Shown: positions 1 to 6,287 of the stretch, piece after piece
Numbering within the stretch: position 1 is the first letter of the stretch
How the letters are laid out: each line of letters begins with the position of its first letter
NCBI GenBank assembly: GCA_045123185.1
Contig: JBGVIL010000126.1
Location: 1 to 13,709, forward strand
Direction: 5' to 3'
From: UBA1231 sp045123185
GTDB lineage: Bacteria > Bacillota_I > Bacilli_A > ML615J-28 > CAG-313
DNA: 13,709 bases
Made by a program: the position numbers and the translations under genes
The notes under the pieces: generated by a model
What the model saw: only the letters and a program-made list of their open reading frames with translations
Databases searched by the model: none
What the model was told of the DNA's origin: nothing

Positions 1-12
1 TTTTCTTTCCAT
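1..12 (-). CDS. 5' end of a divergent gene leaving the window
   Basis: Only the first four codons (Met-Glu-Arg-Lys) are inside the window, so the product cannot be identified. The start is supported by a good ribosome binding site read on the minus strand (AAAAGGT, plus-strand positions 19-25) and by a near-consensus promoter further upstream (47-75). In Bacillus the hit gene is divergent from the ecsAB ABC-transporter operon, so a transporter gene is one possibility here. That is an inference from gene order alone. Confidence 0.6.
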
Positions 13-46
13 ATTAATACCTTTTCTTTCTATAAAATTACAATAT

Positions 47-75
47 ATTATATAACTAATACTGAATTCTTTCAA
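47..75 (-). promoter_or_regulatory. Promoter of the left-edge minus-strand gene
   Basis: Read on the minus strand, TTGAAA (70-75) is followed after exactly 17 bases by TATAAT (47-52). This matches the vegetative consensus at 11 of 12 positions. Transcription would start near position 40, about 28 bases before the ATG at 12. Confidence 0.7.
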
Positions 76-118
76 GAAAAAAGCACAATTTATTTTACTT
101 TCTTTTTATAAATAAATA

Positions 119-127
119 TGTTAAAAT
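119..127 (+). promoter_or_regulatory. Extended -10 promoter of the HIT gene
   Basis: TGtTAAAAT is an extended -10 element. A weak -35 (TTTCTT, 99-104) lies 17 bases upstream of the hexamer. It leaves a very short leader before the GAGGTGAT ribosome binding site at 133-140. Confidence 0.5.
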
Positions 128-143
128 ATAGTGAGGTGATGAT

Positions 144-545
144 ATGAATAATTGTGTATTTTGTAAAATAATATCTGGTGAATTTAGTTCTTATAAGGTT
201 TATGAAGATACAGATGTTCTAGCTTTTTTAGATATTGCAAAAGATGTTGACTATCATATTTTAGTAGTTCCAAAGCATCATGTTGTGAATATTTTAGATT
301 GCGATAGCGAACTATTAAATAAAATAATGCAAGTAGTTAAAAAAATTTCTAATCATTTAGTAGAGGATTGTGGATTCACTGGAGTTAATATTTTGAATGC
401 TAGTGGTGTTTCGGCTGGTCAATCAGTACCCCATTTTCATATCCATTTAATTGCTAGAAAAGAAGATGATGGTGTTGATGCATGGCCTAAATTTAATGGA
501 TCTAAGTTATCTTTAGAAGATGTTTTAGATCAAATTAAAATGTAG
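144..545 (+). CDS. hit: HIT-family nucleotide hydrolase/transferase
   Basis: A 133-residue cytoplasmic protein of the histidine-triad superfamily, Hit/HINT branch. These enzymes hydrolyse nucleoside phosphoramidates and related nucleotides; the natural substrate in bacteria is uncertain. The signature His-x-His-x-His is at H97, H99 and H101, followed by the usual L-I-A-R. The N-terminal CxxC pair (C4, C7) and H46 match the structural zinc site known in Bacillus-type Hit proteins. The AGQSVPH stretch before the triad is also typical. Length is normal and no domain is missing. The start has a strong binding site (GAGGTGAT) four to ten bases upstream. The gene stands alone between its own promoter and a terminator at 560-595, and diverges from the gene at the left edge. 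Confidence 0.93.
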   Translation: MNNCVFCKIISGEFSSYKVYEDTDVLAFLDIAKDVDYHILVVPKHHVVNILDCDSELLNKIMQVVKKISNHLVEDCGFTGVNILNASGVSAGQSVPHFHIHLIARKEDDGVDAWPKFNGSKLSLEDVLDQIKM

Positions 546-559
546 TATATATAATAAGG

Positions 560-595
560 AATAGGACAAATCTTAATTTGTTCTATTTTTTTATT
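560..595 (+). terminator. Rho-independent terminator of the HIT gene
   Basis: An 11-bp stem (AATAGGACAAA, 560-570, with TTTGTTCTATT, 577-587) containing one G-U pair and a 6-base loop is followed by a T-rich tail. It separates the HIT gene from the str operon. Confidence 0.88.
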
Positions 596-651
596 GTATA
601 AAAACGGAAAAATTGGAAAAAATATAAAATGTATAGGAAATAGTCGTTTAG

Positions 652-671
652 AGAAAATGTTTTGATTTTCT
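652..671. repeat. Short inverted repeat in the gap before rpsL
   Basis: A perfect 7-bp inverted repeat, AGAAAAT (652-658) and ATTTTCT (665-671), with a 6-base spacer. It lies about 50 bases upstream of the rpsL P1 -35 element. There is no T-run typical of a terminator. It could be an operator or chance in AT-rich DNA. Apart from this, 596-720 is featureless AT-rich sequence. Confidence 0.3.
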
Positions 672-721
672 GATCTTTGGTTTATTTAAGAATGTGTTGT
701 AAAAAAATATTAGCATTTCGT

Positions 722-750
722 TTGCAAAAATAAGTCATTTAGTGTATAAT
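722..750 (+). promoter_or_regulatory. str operon promoter P1
   Basis: TTGCAA (722-727), a 17-base spacer and a perfect TATAAT (745-750). The same -35 hexamer, following run of A and spacer length recur in the promoter in front of tuf (3917-3945), as expected for a pair of strong translation-machinery promoters. Transcription from here would give a leader of roughly 108 bases before rpsL. Confidence 0.78.
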
Positions 751-753
751 ATC

Positions 754-822
754 TCCGGTTTGAAATAAATGGCTTTGGCCTGTCGTCAAGCCTATATTTT
801 ATTACTTTTTGAAACGCCCGGA
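754..822 (+). ncRNA. Candidate structured 5' leader of the str operon
   Basis: This stretch is about 40% G+C inside a much more AT-rich gap. It can form a local hairpin: GGCTT (771-775) with AAGCC (788-792), extended by G777-C787, a G-U pair and C779-G785 around a 5-base loop. An enclosing stem can form between TCCGG (754-758) and CCGGA (818-822), continued by TTT (759-761) with AAA (812-814) across a 3-base bulge. The local hairpin is followed by a T-rich stretch (793-810), so it may act as an attenuator. The outer stem partly overlaps the expected P1 start site near 757, which weakens it. I recognise no described leader family here. Confidence 0.35.
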
Positions 823-864
823 AATGTGGCTATACTAAGTATATTTATGAAAGGAGAAACATAA
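769..864 (+). CDS. Possible 31-codon leader ORF abutting rpsL
   Basis: An ATG-initiated open frame begins about 12 bases after the predicted P1 start site. It runs 31 codons and ends with TAA directly against the rpsL ATG, in the same frame. The peptide would start M-A-L-A-C-R-Q and end M-K-G-E-T. There is no Shine-Dalgarno site before its ATG, and its last codons contain the rpsL binding site. About 31 open codons can arise by chance, so translation is unproven. Confidence 0.2.
   Translation: MALACRQAYILLLFETPGNVAILSIFMKGET
809..836 (+). promoter_or_regulatory. str operon promoter P2
   Basis: TTGAAA (809-814) and TATACT (831-836) are each one base from consensus, with a 16-base spacer. A start near 843 would leave only about 20 leader bases, including the AAAGGAG binding site of rpsL (850-856). 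P2 would bypass the structured leader transcribed from P1. A small inverted repeat, TATAC (831-835) and GTATA (839-843), overlaps the -10. Confidence 0.55.
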
Positions 865-1278
865 ATGCCTACAATTAACCAACTTGTACGTAAATCAAGA
901 CAAGACAAAGTTCGTAAATCTAAATCACCACAATTAGGTGTTGGTTTAAATACATTAAAGAAATTACCTACGAACGTTGATTCACCACAAAAACGTGGTG
1001 TATGTACTCGTGTGTCTACTGCTACTCCTAAAAAACCAAACTCAGCGATCCGTAAGATTGCCCGTGTTCGTTTAACTAATGGTTTAGAAGTAACAGCATA
1101 CATTCCAGGTATCGGACATCGTTTACAAGAACACAGTGTTGTATTAATTCGTGGTGGTCGTGTTAAAGACTTACCAGGGGTACGTTATCGCATCATTCGT
1201 GGTACATTAGATACTACAGGTGTAGAAAAACGTAATCAAGCTCGTTCTAAATACGGTGCTAAACGTCCAAAGAAATAA
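865..1278 (+). CDS. rpsL: 30S ribosomal protein S12
   Basis: S12 of the small ribosomal subunit, which lines the decoding centre and contacts EF-Tu and EF-G. At 137 residues it has the longer N-terminal region of Bacillus-type S12. The family core is intact: PQKRGVCTRV at 41-50, TPKKPNSAIRK at 54-64, and RGGRVKDLPGVRY at 96-108. K56 and K101, the lysines linked to streptomycin response in the family, are the sensitive wild type. D102 is the position methylthiolated by RimO in bacteria that have it. Two positions look uncommon: R86, where GHN is usual, and R109, where RYH is usual. AAAGGAG (850-856) sets the start. It is the first gene of the str operon, 43 bases before rpsG. Confidence 0.98.
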   Translation: MPTINQLVRKSRQDKVRKSKSPQLGVGLNTLKKLPTNVDSPQKRGVCTRVSTATPKKPNSAIRKIARVRLTNGLEVTAYIPGIGHRLQEHSVVLIRGGRVKDLPGVRYRIIRGTLDTTGVEKRNQARSKYGAKRPKK

Positions 1279-1321
1279 ATAAACAAATAAATTAAATTAT
1301 CTATAAGAAAGGAGAATTATC

Positions 1322-1792
1322 ATGCCTCGTAAAGGACATGTCCCAGTAAGACAAGTATTACCAGATCCAATTTACAATTCAAAACTTGTAACAAGATTAA
1401 TTAACAGTATTATGTTAGATGGTAAAAAAGGTGTTGCTCAACAAATTATTTATGGAGCATTCGAAAGAGTTGCTCAAACAACAGGACGTGATGCAATTGA
1501 AGTATACGAACAAGCTTTAGAAAATATCATGCCTCAAGTAGAAGTTCGTTCTCGTCGTGTTGGTGGTGCTAACTATCAAGTACCAGTAGAAGTACGTCAA
1601 GCTAGACGTTACACATTAGGTTTAAGATGGTTAACAAATTATGCTCGTCTTCGTCATGAAAAAACAATGGAAGAAAGATTAGCAAAAGAAATCATTGATG
1701 CCGCTAATGGTGTTGGTGCTTCAGTTAAAAAACGTGAAGATACTCATAGAATGGCTGAAGCTAACAAAGCATTTGCTCATTATCAATGGTAA
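1322..1792 (+). CDS. rpsG: 30S ribosomal protein S7
   Basis: S7 is the primary binder of the 3' major domain of 16S rRNA and nucleates assembly of the 30S head. At 156 residues it is complete. The family signature DPIYNSKLVTRLINS starts at residue 15 and the conserved VEVRSRRVGGANYQVPVEV loop spans about 73-91. A strong AAAGGAG site (1308-1314) precedes the start. The 43-base rpsL-rpsG spacer is almost pure A/T with no evident structure. The S7 autoregulatory site found between these genes in Escherichia coli is therefore not visible, and any feedback must act elsewhere, for example in the leader. Confidence 0.98.
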   Translation: MPRKGHVPVRQVLPDPIYNSKLVTRLINSIMLDGKKGVAQQIIYGAFERVAQTTGRDAIEVYEQALENIMPQVEVRSRRVGGANYQVPVEVRQARRYTLGLRWLTNYARLRHEKTMEERLAKEIIDAANGVGASVKKREDTHRMAEANKAFAHYQW

Positions 1793-1826
1793 TTAAAATA
1801 ACAGGAAATCGAAAGCAGGAAGAAAT

Positions 1827-3899
1827 ATGCCGCGTGAAGTATCGTTATTAAAAACTAGAAATATTGGTGTAATGGCGCACATTGATGCTGGTAAAACAAC
1901 ATTCACTGAACGTTTATTATATCATACAGGAAAAATTCATAAAATTGGTGAAACACATGATGGTGCTGCCCAAATGGACTGGATGGAACAAGAACAAGAA
2001 AGAGGTATCACAATTACTTCTGCTGCCACTACAGCATTTTGGAAAGAACACAGAATTAACGTTATCGATACACCAGGGCACGTTGACTTCACAGTTGAAG
2101 TTAGCCGTTCTCTAAGAGTATTAGATGGTGCCGTTACTGTTCTAGATGCTCAAGCAGGTGTAGAACCACAAACTGAAACAGTTTGGAGACAAGCTACTGA
2201 ATACATGGTTCCTAGAATTGTATTCGTAAATAAAATGGATAAAACAGGTGCAGACTTTAAATTTAGCTGCGATTCTTTAAAGAAACGTTTAGGTGCTGTT
2301 GCTGCTCCTATTCAATATCCAATTGGTGCTGAAAGCCAATTCAAAGGTATTGTTGACTTAGTAACTATGGAAGCCTTCATGTATGAAGATGGTACCCCAG
2401 ATGAAAAGACAACTATCGTTGAAATTCCAGCAGACATCAAAGATGATGTTGAATTTTACCGTGAAGAACTAATCGGTGCTGTTGCTGATTACGATGACGA
2501 ATTAATGGAAGCTTACCTTGATGGACAAGAAGTAAGTGCTGAAATGTTAAAACGTGCTATTCGTAAAGCTACTTTATCAGTAGAGTTCTTCCCAGTATTA
2601 TGTGGTACAGCATTCAAAAATAAAGGTATCCAAAAAGTTTTAGATGCAGTATTAGATTATTTACCATCTCCAGTAGAAGTTGCAGAAATGAAAGGTACAG
2701 ATGGAGCAGGTAACGAAATCGTTATCGAAAGTTCTGACGAAGCGCCATTTGCTGCTTTAGCATTTAAAGTTATGACTGACCCATATGTAGGGAAACTTAC
2801 ATTCTTCCGTGTTTACTCAGGAAGCATTCAATCAGGTACATATGTTTACAACTCAAGTCGTGGTAAAAAAGAACGTTTAGGTCGTATCTTAATGATGCAT
2901 GCTAACAACCGTACTGAAATTAAAGAAGTATTTGCAGGAGATATCGCTGCAGCTGTAGGTTTAAAAGAAACTACAACTGGTGACTCACTATGTGATGAAA
3001 AGAGTGAAATCATTTTAGAATCAATGAATTTCCCAGAACCAGTTATCTCAGTTGCTATTGAACCTAAAACTAAAAATGACCAAGATAAAATGGGTATTGC
3101 TTTAGCAAAATTAGCTGAAGAAGATCCAACATTTAGAACTCATATTGACCATGAAACAGGTCAAACAATTATCTCTGGTATGGGTGAATTACACTTAGAT
3201 ATCATTGTTGATAGAATGAGACGTGAATTCAAAGTTGAAGCTAACGTTGGTAGACCACAAGTTTCTTATCGTGAAACTATTAGTGTTCCAGCTGAAGTTG
3301 AAGGTAAGTTCGTTCGTCAATCTGGTGGTCGTGGTCAATATGGTCACTGTGTAGTTACATTCGAACCAAATCCTGGTAAAGGATTTGAATTTGTTGACGA
3401 AATCGTTGGTGGTGTTATTCCACGTGAATACATTCCAGCTGTTGAAAAAGGTTTACGTAATGCATTAGAAAACGGTAACTTAGCTGGATTCCCAACAATT
3501 GACGTTAAAGCAAGATTAACATTTGGTTCTTACCATGACGTTGACTCAAGCCAAATCGCGTTTGAAGTTGCTGCGTCTATGGCATTTAAAGCATCAAAAG
3601 AAAAATGTCATCCAGTATTATTAGAACCAATTACATCTGTTGAAATCGTTGTTCCAGACGAATATTTAGGTAACGTAATGGGTGACTTAATGAGTCGTCG
3701 TGGTAGAATTGAATCTCAAGAAGCTCGTGGACCTTACCAAGCAATTAAAGGTTTTGTACCTCTATCAGAAATGTTTGGTTATGCTACTGCTCTTCGTTCT
3801 AACACTCAAGGTCGTGGTAATTATACTATGCAATTCGACCATTATGAAGAATGTCCAAAATATGTTACTGAAGAAGTAATCAAAAAACGCAATAGCTAA
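1827..3899 (+). CDS. fusA: Translation elongation factor G
   Basis: EF-G is the GTPase that drives tRNA-mRNA translocation and, with ribosome recycling factor, ribosome recycling. At 690 residues it has normal length with all five domains. The G domain shows the P-loop AHIDAGKTT (17-25), the switch I segment QERGITITSAATTAFW (57-72), the G3 motif DTPGH (81-85) and the G4 motif NKMD (135-138). Domain IV is represented by the SGGRGQYGH stretch and the domain V end by RSNTQGRGNYTMQF. It lies 34 bases after rpsG with only a moderate binding site (CAGGAAG, 1816-1822). No terminator or promoter is visible before it, so it is co-transcribed with rpsL and rpsG. Confidence 0.98.
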   Translation: MPREVSLLKTRNIGVMAHIDAGKTTFTERLLYHTGKIHKIGETHDGAAQMDWMEQEQERGITITSAATTAFWKEHRINVIDTPGHVDFTVEVSRSLRVLDGAVTVLDAQAGVEPQTETVWRQATEYMVPRIVFVNKMDKTGADFKFSCDSLKKRLGAVAAPIQYPIGAESQFKGIVDLVTMEAFMYEDGTPDEKTTIVEIPADIKDDVEFYREELIGAVADYDDELMEAYLDGQEVSAEMLKRAIRKATLSVEFFPVLCGTAFKNKGIQKVLDAVLDYLPSPVEVAEMKGTDGAGNEIVIESSDEAPFAALAFKVMTDPYVGKLTFFRVYSGSIQSGTYVYNSSRGKKERLGRILMMHANNRTEIKEVFAGDIAAAVGLKETTTGDSLCDEKSEIILESMNFPEPVISVAIEPKTKNDQDKMGIALAKLAEEDPTFRTHIDHETGQTIISGMGELHLDIIVDRMRREFKVEANVGRPQVSYRETISVPAEVEGKFVRQSGGRGQYGHCVVTFEPNPGKGFEFVDEIVGGVIPREYIPAVEKGLRNALENGNLAGFPTIDVKARLTFGSYHDVDSSQIAFEVAASMAFKASKEKCHPVLLEPITSVEIVVPDEYLGNVMGDLMSRRGRIESQEARGPYQAIKGFVPLSEMFGYATALRSNTQGRGNYTMQFDHYEECPKYVTEEVIKKRNS

Positions 3900-3916
3900 A
3901 ATATTAAGTATATTTC

Positions 3917-3945
3917 TTGCAAAAAATTGCTAAATAATTTATAAT
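3917..3945 (+). promoter_or_regulatory. Internal promoter for tuf
   Basis: TTGCAA (3917-3922), a 17-base spacer and a perfect TATAAT (3940-3945); a second overlapping TATAAT sits at 3945-3950. It mirrors rpsL P1 in -35 sequence, the following A-run and spacing. There is no terminator after fusA, so tuf should be transcribed both from here and by read-through. Confidence 0.8.
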
Positions 3946-3990
3946 ATAATAGGAAATTTATTTTATCCACAAGAAAGGAAAATTTTAAAA

Positions 3991-5172
3991 ATGGCAAAAG
4001 AAAAATTTGAACGTACTAAACCCCATGTTAACATTGGTACAATCGGACACGTTGACCATGGGAAAACTACTTTAACATCTGCTATTACTACAGTATTAGC
4101 ACAACAAGGTCTTGCTGAAAAGAAAGCTTATGACCAAATCGACGGAGCTCCTGAAGAAAAAGCTCGTGGTATAACTATCAATACTTGCCACGTTGAATAT
4201 GAAACTAAACCTCGTCACTATGCTCACGTTGACTGCCCAGGACACGCTGACTATGTTAAAAACATGATCACTGGTGCTGCACAAATGGACGGTGCTATCT
4301 TAGTTATCGCTGCTACAGATGGACCAATGGCTCAAACTCGTGAACACATCTTATTAAGCCGCCAAGTAGGTGTTCCAAAATTAATCGTATTCTTAAATAA
4401 ATGTGATATGGTTGATGATGAAGAATTACTTGACTTAGTTGAAATGGAAGTTCGTGACCTATTAAATGAATACGGATTCCCAGGTGATGATACTCCAATC
4501 ATCCGTGGTTCAGCTTTAAAAGCTTTAGAAGGTGATCCATATTACCAAGGTAAAATTTTAGAATTAATGGATACTGTTGATGCTTATATCCCAGTTCCAG
4601 TTCGTGAAACTGATAAACCATTCTTAATGCCAGTAGTAGACGTATTCTCTATCACTGGTCGTGGTACAGTTGCTACAGGACGTGTAGAACGTGGTACTGT
4701 TAAAGTTGGTGACAACGTTGAAATCGTTGGTATCAAAGAAACTCGTGCTTGCGTAGTTACAGGTGTAGAAATGTTCCGTAAATTATTAGACCAAGCTGAA
4801 GCTGGTGATAACATTGGTGCATTATTACGTGGTGTATCTCGTGATGAAATTGTTCGTGGACAAGTACTTGCTAAACCTAAATCAGTTAATCCTCATGATC
4901 ACTTCGACGCTGAAGTATACGTATTAACTAAAGAAGAAGGTGGACGTCATACTCCATTCTTCTCTAACTATCGTCCTCAATTCTATTTCCGTACTACTGA
5001 CGTTACTGGTATTATCGAATTAATGCCTGGTACAGAAATGGTTATGCCTGGTGACAACACAAGAATGGTTGTTAAACTAATTCACCCAATCGCTGTTGAA
5101 AAAGGTACTAAATTCTCTATCCGTGAAGGTGGACGTACTGTAGGTGCTGGTTCAGTTACTGAACTTCACTAA
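3991..5172 (+). CDS. tuf: Translation elongation factor Tu
   Basis: EF-Tu delivers aminoacyl-tRNA to the ribosomal A site as a GTP complex. At 393 residues it is complete with all three domains. Visible motifs are the P-loop GHVDHGKT (19-26), the switch I region RGITINT (59-65), G3 DCPGH (81-85, including the catalytic His85) and an NKCD motif near 135-138. The domain 3 end REGGRTVGAGSVTEL is typical. Residue 66 is Cys where Ser or Ala is common, which is probably neutral. The AAAGGAA site (3974-3980) lies ten bases before the start. It is the last gene of the str operon and has its own promoter and a strong terminator. Confidence 0.98.
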   Translation: MAKEKFERTKPHVNIGTIGHVDHGKTTLTSAITTVLAQQGLAEKKAYDQIDGAPEEKARGITINTCHVEYETKPRHYAHVDCPGHADYVKNMITGAAQMDGAILVIAATDGPMAQTREHILLSRQVGVPKLIVFLNKCDMVDDEELLDLVEMEVRDLLNEYGFPGDDTPIIRGSALKALEGDPYYQGKILELMDTVDAYIPVPVRETDKPFLMPVVDVFSITGRGTVATGRVERGTVKVGDNVEIVGIKETRACVVTGVEMFRKLLDQAEAGDNIGALLRGVSRDEIVRGQVLAKPKSVNPHDHFDAEVYVLTKEEGGRHTPFFSNYRPQFYFRTTDVTGIIELMPGTEMVMPGDNTRMVVKLIHPIAVEKGTKFSIREGGRTVGAGSVTELH

Positions 5173-5184
5173 TTAGTGTAAATT

Positions 5185-5215
5185 AAGACTTAAACTTTAG
5201 TTTAAGTCTTTTTTT
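5185..5215 (+). terminator. Terminator of the str operon
   Basis: A perfect 12-bp inverted repeat, AAGACTTAAACT (5185-5196) and AGTTTAAGTCTT (5199-5210), is followed by a T run. In RNA it folds as a stem of about ten pairs with a small loop. It lies 13 bases after the tuf stop codon. Confidence 0.93.
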
Positions 5216-5226
5216 ATTATCTATTG

Positions 5227-5278
5227 ATTTTAAATTTCAATTGTTTAGATGATTGAAAAAAATGTTGTAATTTAAAAT
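5227..5278. repeat. AT-rich nested inverted repeat between convergent terminators
   Basis: ATTTTAAATT (5227-5236) pairs with AATTTAAAAT (5269-5278). Inside it TTTCAAT (5235-5241) pairs with ATTGAAA (5252-5258), and a 10-base bulge separates the two on the right side. It lies between the tuf and DUF362 terminators and encodes nothing visible. Confidence 0.4.
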
Positions 5279-5285
5279 TCGACAT

Positions 5286-5315
5286 AAAAAAATGAGCTAC
5301 TATTGTAGCTCATTT
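5286..5315 (-). terminator. Terminator of the DUF362 gene, overlapping its coding end
   Basis: Read on the minus strand, an 11-bp perfect stem (5305-5315 with 5290-5300) with a 4-base loop runs into a U-tract (complement of the A run at 5286-5292). The stop codon TAG (5300-5302) falls at the loop/stem border. The first arm is therefore made of the last sense codons. Confidence 0.88.
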
Positions 5316-6175
5316 ATGTTAATTAATTCATATTCTTTTGTACCAAAACCTAGTTTTGCTGCTTCATTAATAGTATGTGTACCATTTCTAGTTTCAACAC
5401 GTTCAATGAAATGGTCTTTACCTTGGTCATTTGAATTATAAACTAGATCAATACATGCTTGGTCAATAGCTACTGGGTCAGTAGAAATTAATACACCAAT
5501 ATCTTGAATACATGGATCTTCGGCAACACTACAACAATCACAATCAACAGACATATTTTTCATAACGTTTATATAAACAATATTTCCATTAAATAGATCA
5601 ACTATAGAACTTGCTGCATCTGCCATTGAAGATAAGAAGCTATCATGATCTGCAGTCCAAATTTTTTTAGGATCACCTGCACCATGAATATAGGCTTTAC
5701 CAAAACTTGAAGCAATACCGATAGATAATTGTTTGATTGCACCACCATATCCACCCATTGGATGACCTTTAAAGTGTGATAAAACTAACATAGAATCATA
5801 ATTCTTGATGTTTTTACCAACATAGTTTTCTTTAATTGTTTTACCATTAGGAATAGGTAGTAAAAGATCTGGTCCTGTTTCATCTAATAAATCAACTTTA
5901 AAATATTTAGTCCAACCATGTTTGTCTAATGCTTTTAAATGTTTTTCACTAGTGTTTCTTTCACCTTCATAAGCAGTGTTTGCCTCAACTACTGTCCCAC
6001 CTACATATTCAATAATTTCTTTGAAAAAATCTGGTCCTAAAAAGTTTTGATTTCCTGGTTCGCCAGAGTGAAGTTTAATTGCAACATTGCCTTCTAGTTT
6101 TTTTCCAAGAATGTCATACAATTTAACTAATTCTTTTGAATTTATATTATTAGAAAAATATACTTTTGCTTTCAT
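5300..6175 (-). CDS. DUF362 domain-containing protein
   Basis: A 291-residue cytoplasmic protein of the DUF362 family (PF04015), often annotated as a ferredoxin-like or iron-sulfur protein; its biochemical role is not established. Family features seen are VAIKLHSGEPGNQNFLGP (31-48), LSHFKGHPMGGYGGAIKQLSIG (132-153) and the end motif GVLISTDPVAIDQACIDLV (227-245). A cysteine cluster (C212, C214, C215, C222) suggests a metal or iron-sulfur site. No separate CxxCxxCxxxCP ferredoxin module is present, unlike many longer relatives. GAGGTG (minus strand, 6181-6186) sets the start. It is a single gene, convergent with tuf and divergent from the membrane-protein/tatD operon. Confidence 0.85.
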   Translation of the reverse strand: MKAKVYFSNNINSKELVKLYDILGKKLEGNVAIKLHSGEPGNQNFLGPDFFKEIIEYVGGTVVEANTAYEGERNTSEKHLKALDKHGWTKYFKVDLLDETGPDLLLPIPNGKTIKENYVGKNIKNYDSMLVLSHFKGHPMGGYGGAIKQLSIGIASSFGKAYIHGAGDPKKIWTADHDSFLSSMADAASSIVDLFNGNIVYINVMKNMSVDCDCCSVAEDPCIQDIGVLISTDPVAIDQACIDLVYNSNDQGKDHFIERVETRNGTHTINEAAKLGFGTKEYELININELQ

Positions 6176-6193
6176 ATTTTCACCTCAGTTATA

Positions 6194-6202
6194 ATTGTAT
6201 CA
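6194..6202 (-). promoter_or_regulatory. Extended -10 promoter of the DUF362 gene
   Basis: Read on the minus strand, TGaTACAAT is an extended -10 element. The hexamer at the -35 position, with a 17-base spacer, is a weak TAGAAT (6217-6222). It lies about 20 bases before the ATG. A palindrome, TAATTAATTA (6221-6230), lies between this and the opposite-facing promoter. Confidence 0.5.
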
Positions 6203-6232
6203 TATATTAAAATAAAATTCTAATTAATTACA

Positions 6233-6261
6233 TTGATTTTTTTGATGAATTAAGGTAAAAT
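6233..6261 (+). promoter_or_regulatory. Promoter of the membrane protein-tatD-protease operon
   Basis: TTGATT (6233-6238), a 17-base spacer and TAAAAT (6256-6261). A second possible -10 (TATAAT, 6263-6268) overlaps just downstream. Either places the transcription start around 6268-6275, which favours the ATG at 6288 over that at 6270 for the first gene. Confidence 0.6.
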
Positions 6262-6287
6262 ATATAATAATGATTGGAGTGAAATAT

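Noticed and set aside
692..733. 13-codon open frame overlapping P1
   Set aside because: No ribosome site, and it runs through the -35 region, so it would not be transcribed from P1.
792..1103. Minus-strand open frame of 103 codons opposite rpsL
   Set aside because: Lies almost wholly antisense to the unmistakable rpsL gene, has no ribosome site and no family resemblance; a composition shadow.
1882..2115. Plus-strand 77-codon frame inside fusA
   Set aside because: Out-of-frame shadow of the EF-G GTPase domain.
3919..3930. GCAA-AAAA-TTGC inverted repeat after fusA as a terminator
   Set aside because: Four base pairs only, no T run after it, and it is part of the tuf promoter.
4096..4814. Three minus-strand open frames opposite tuf (4096-4284, 4313-4498, 4584-4814)
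   Set aside because: Antisense to conserved EF-Tu codons, with no binding sites or recognisable proteins.
6270..6287. Earlier ATG for the membrane protein
   Set aside because: It lies upstream of the GGAG site that fits the ATG at 6288 and is almost on the predicted transcription start.
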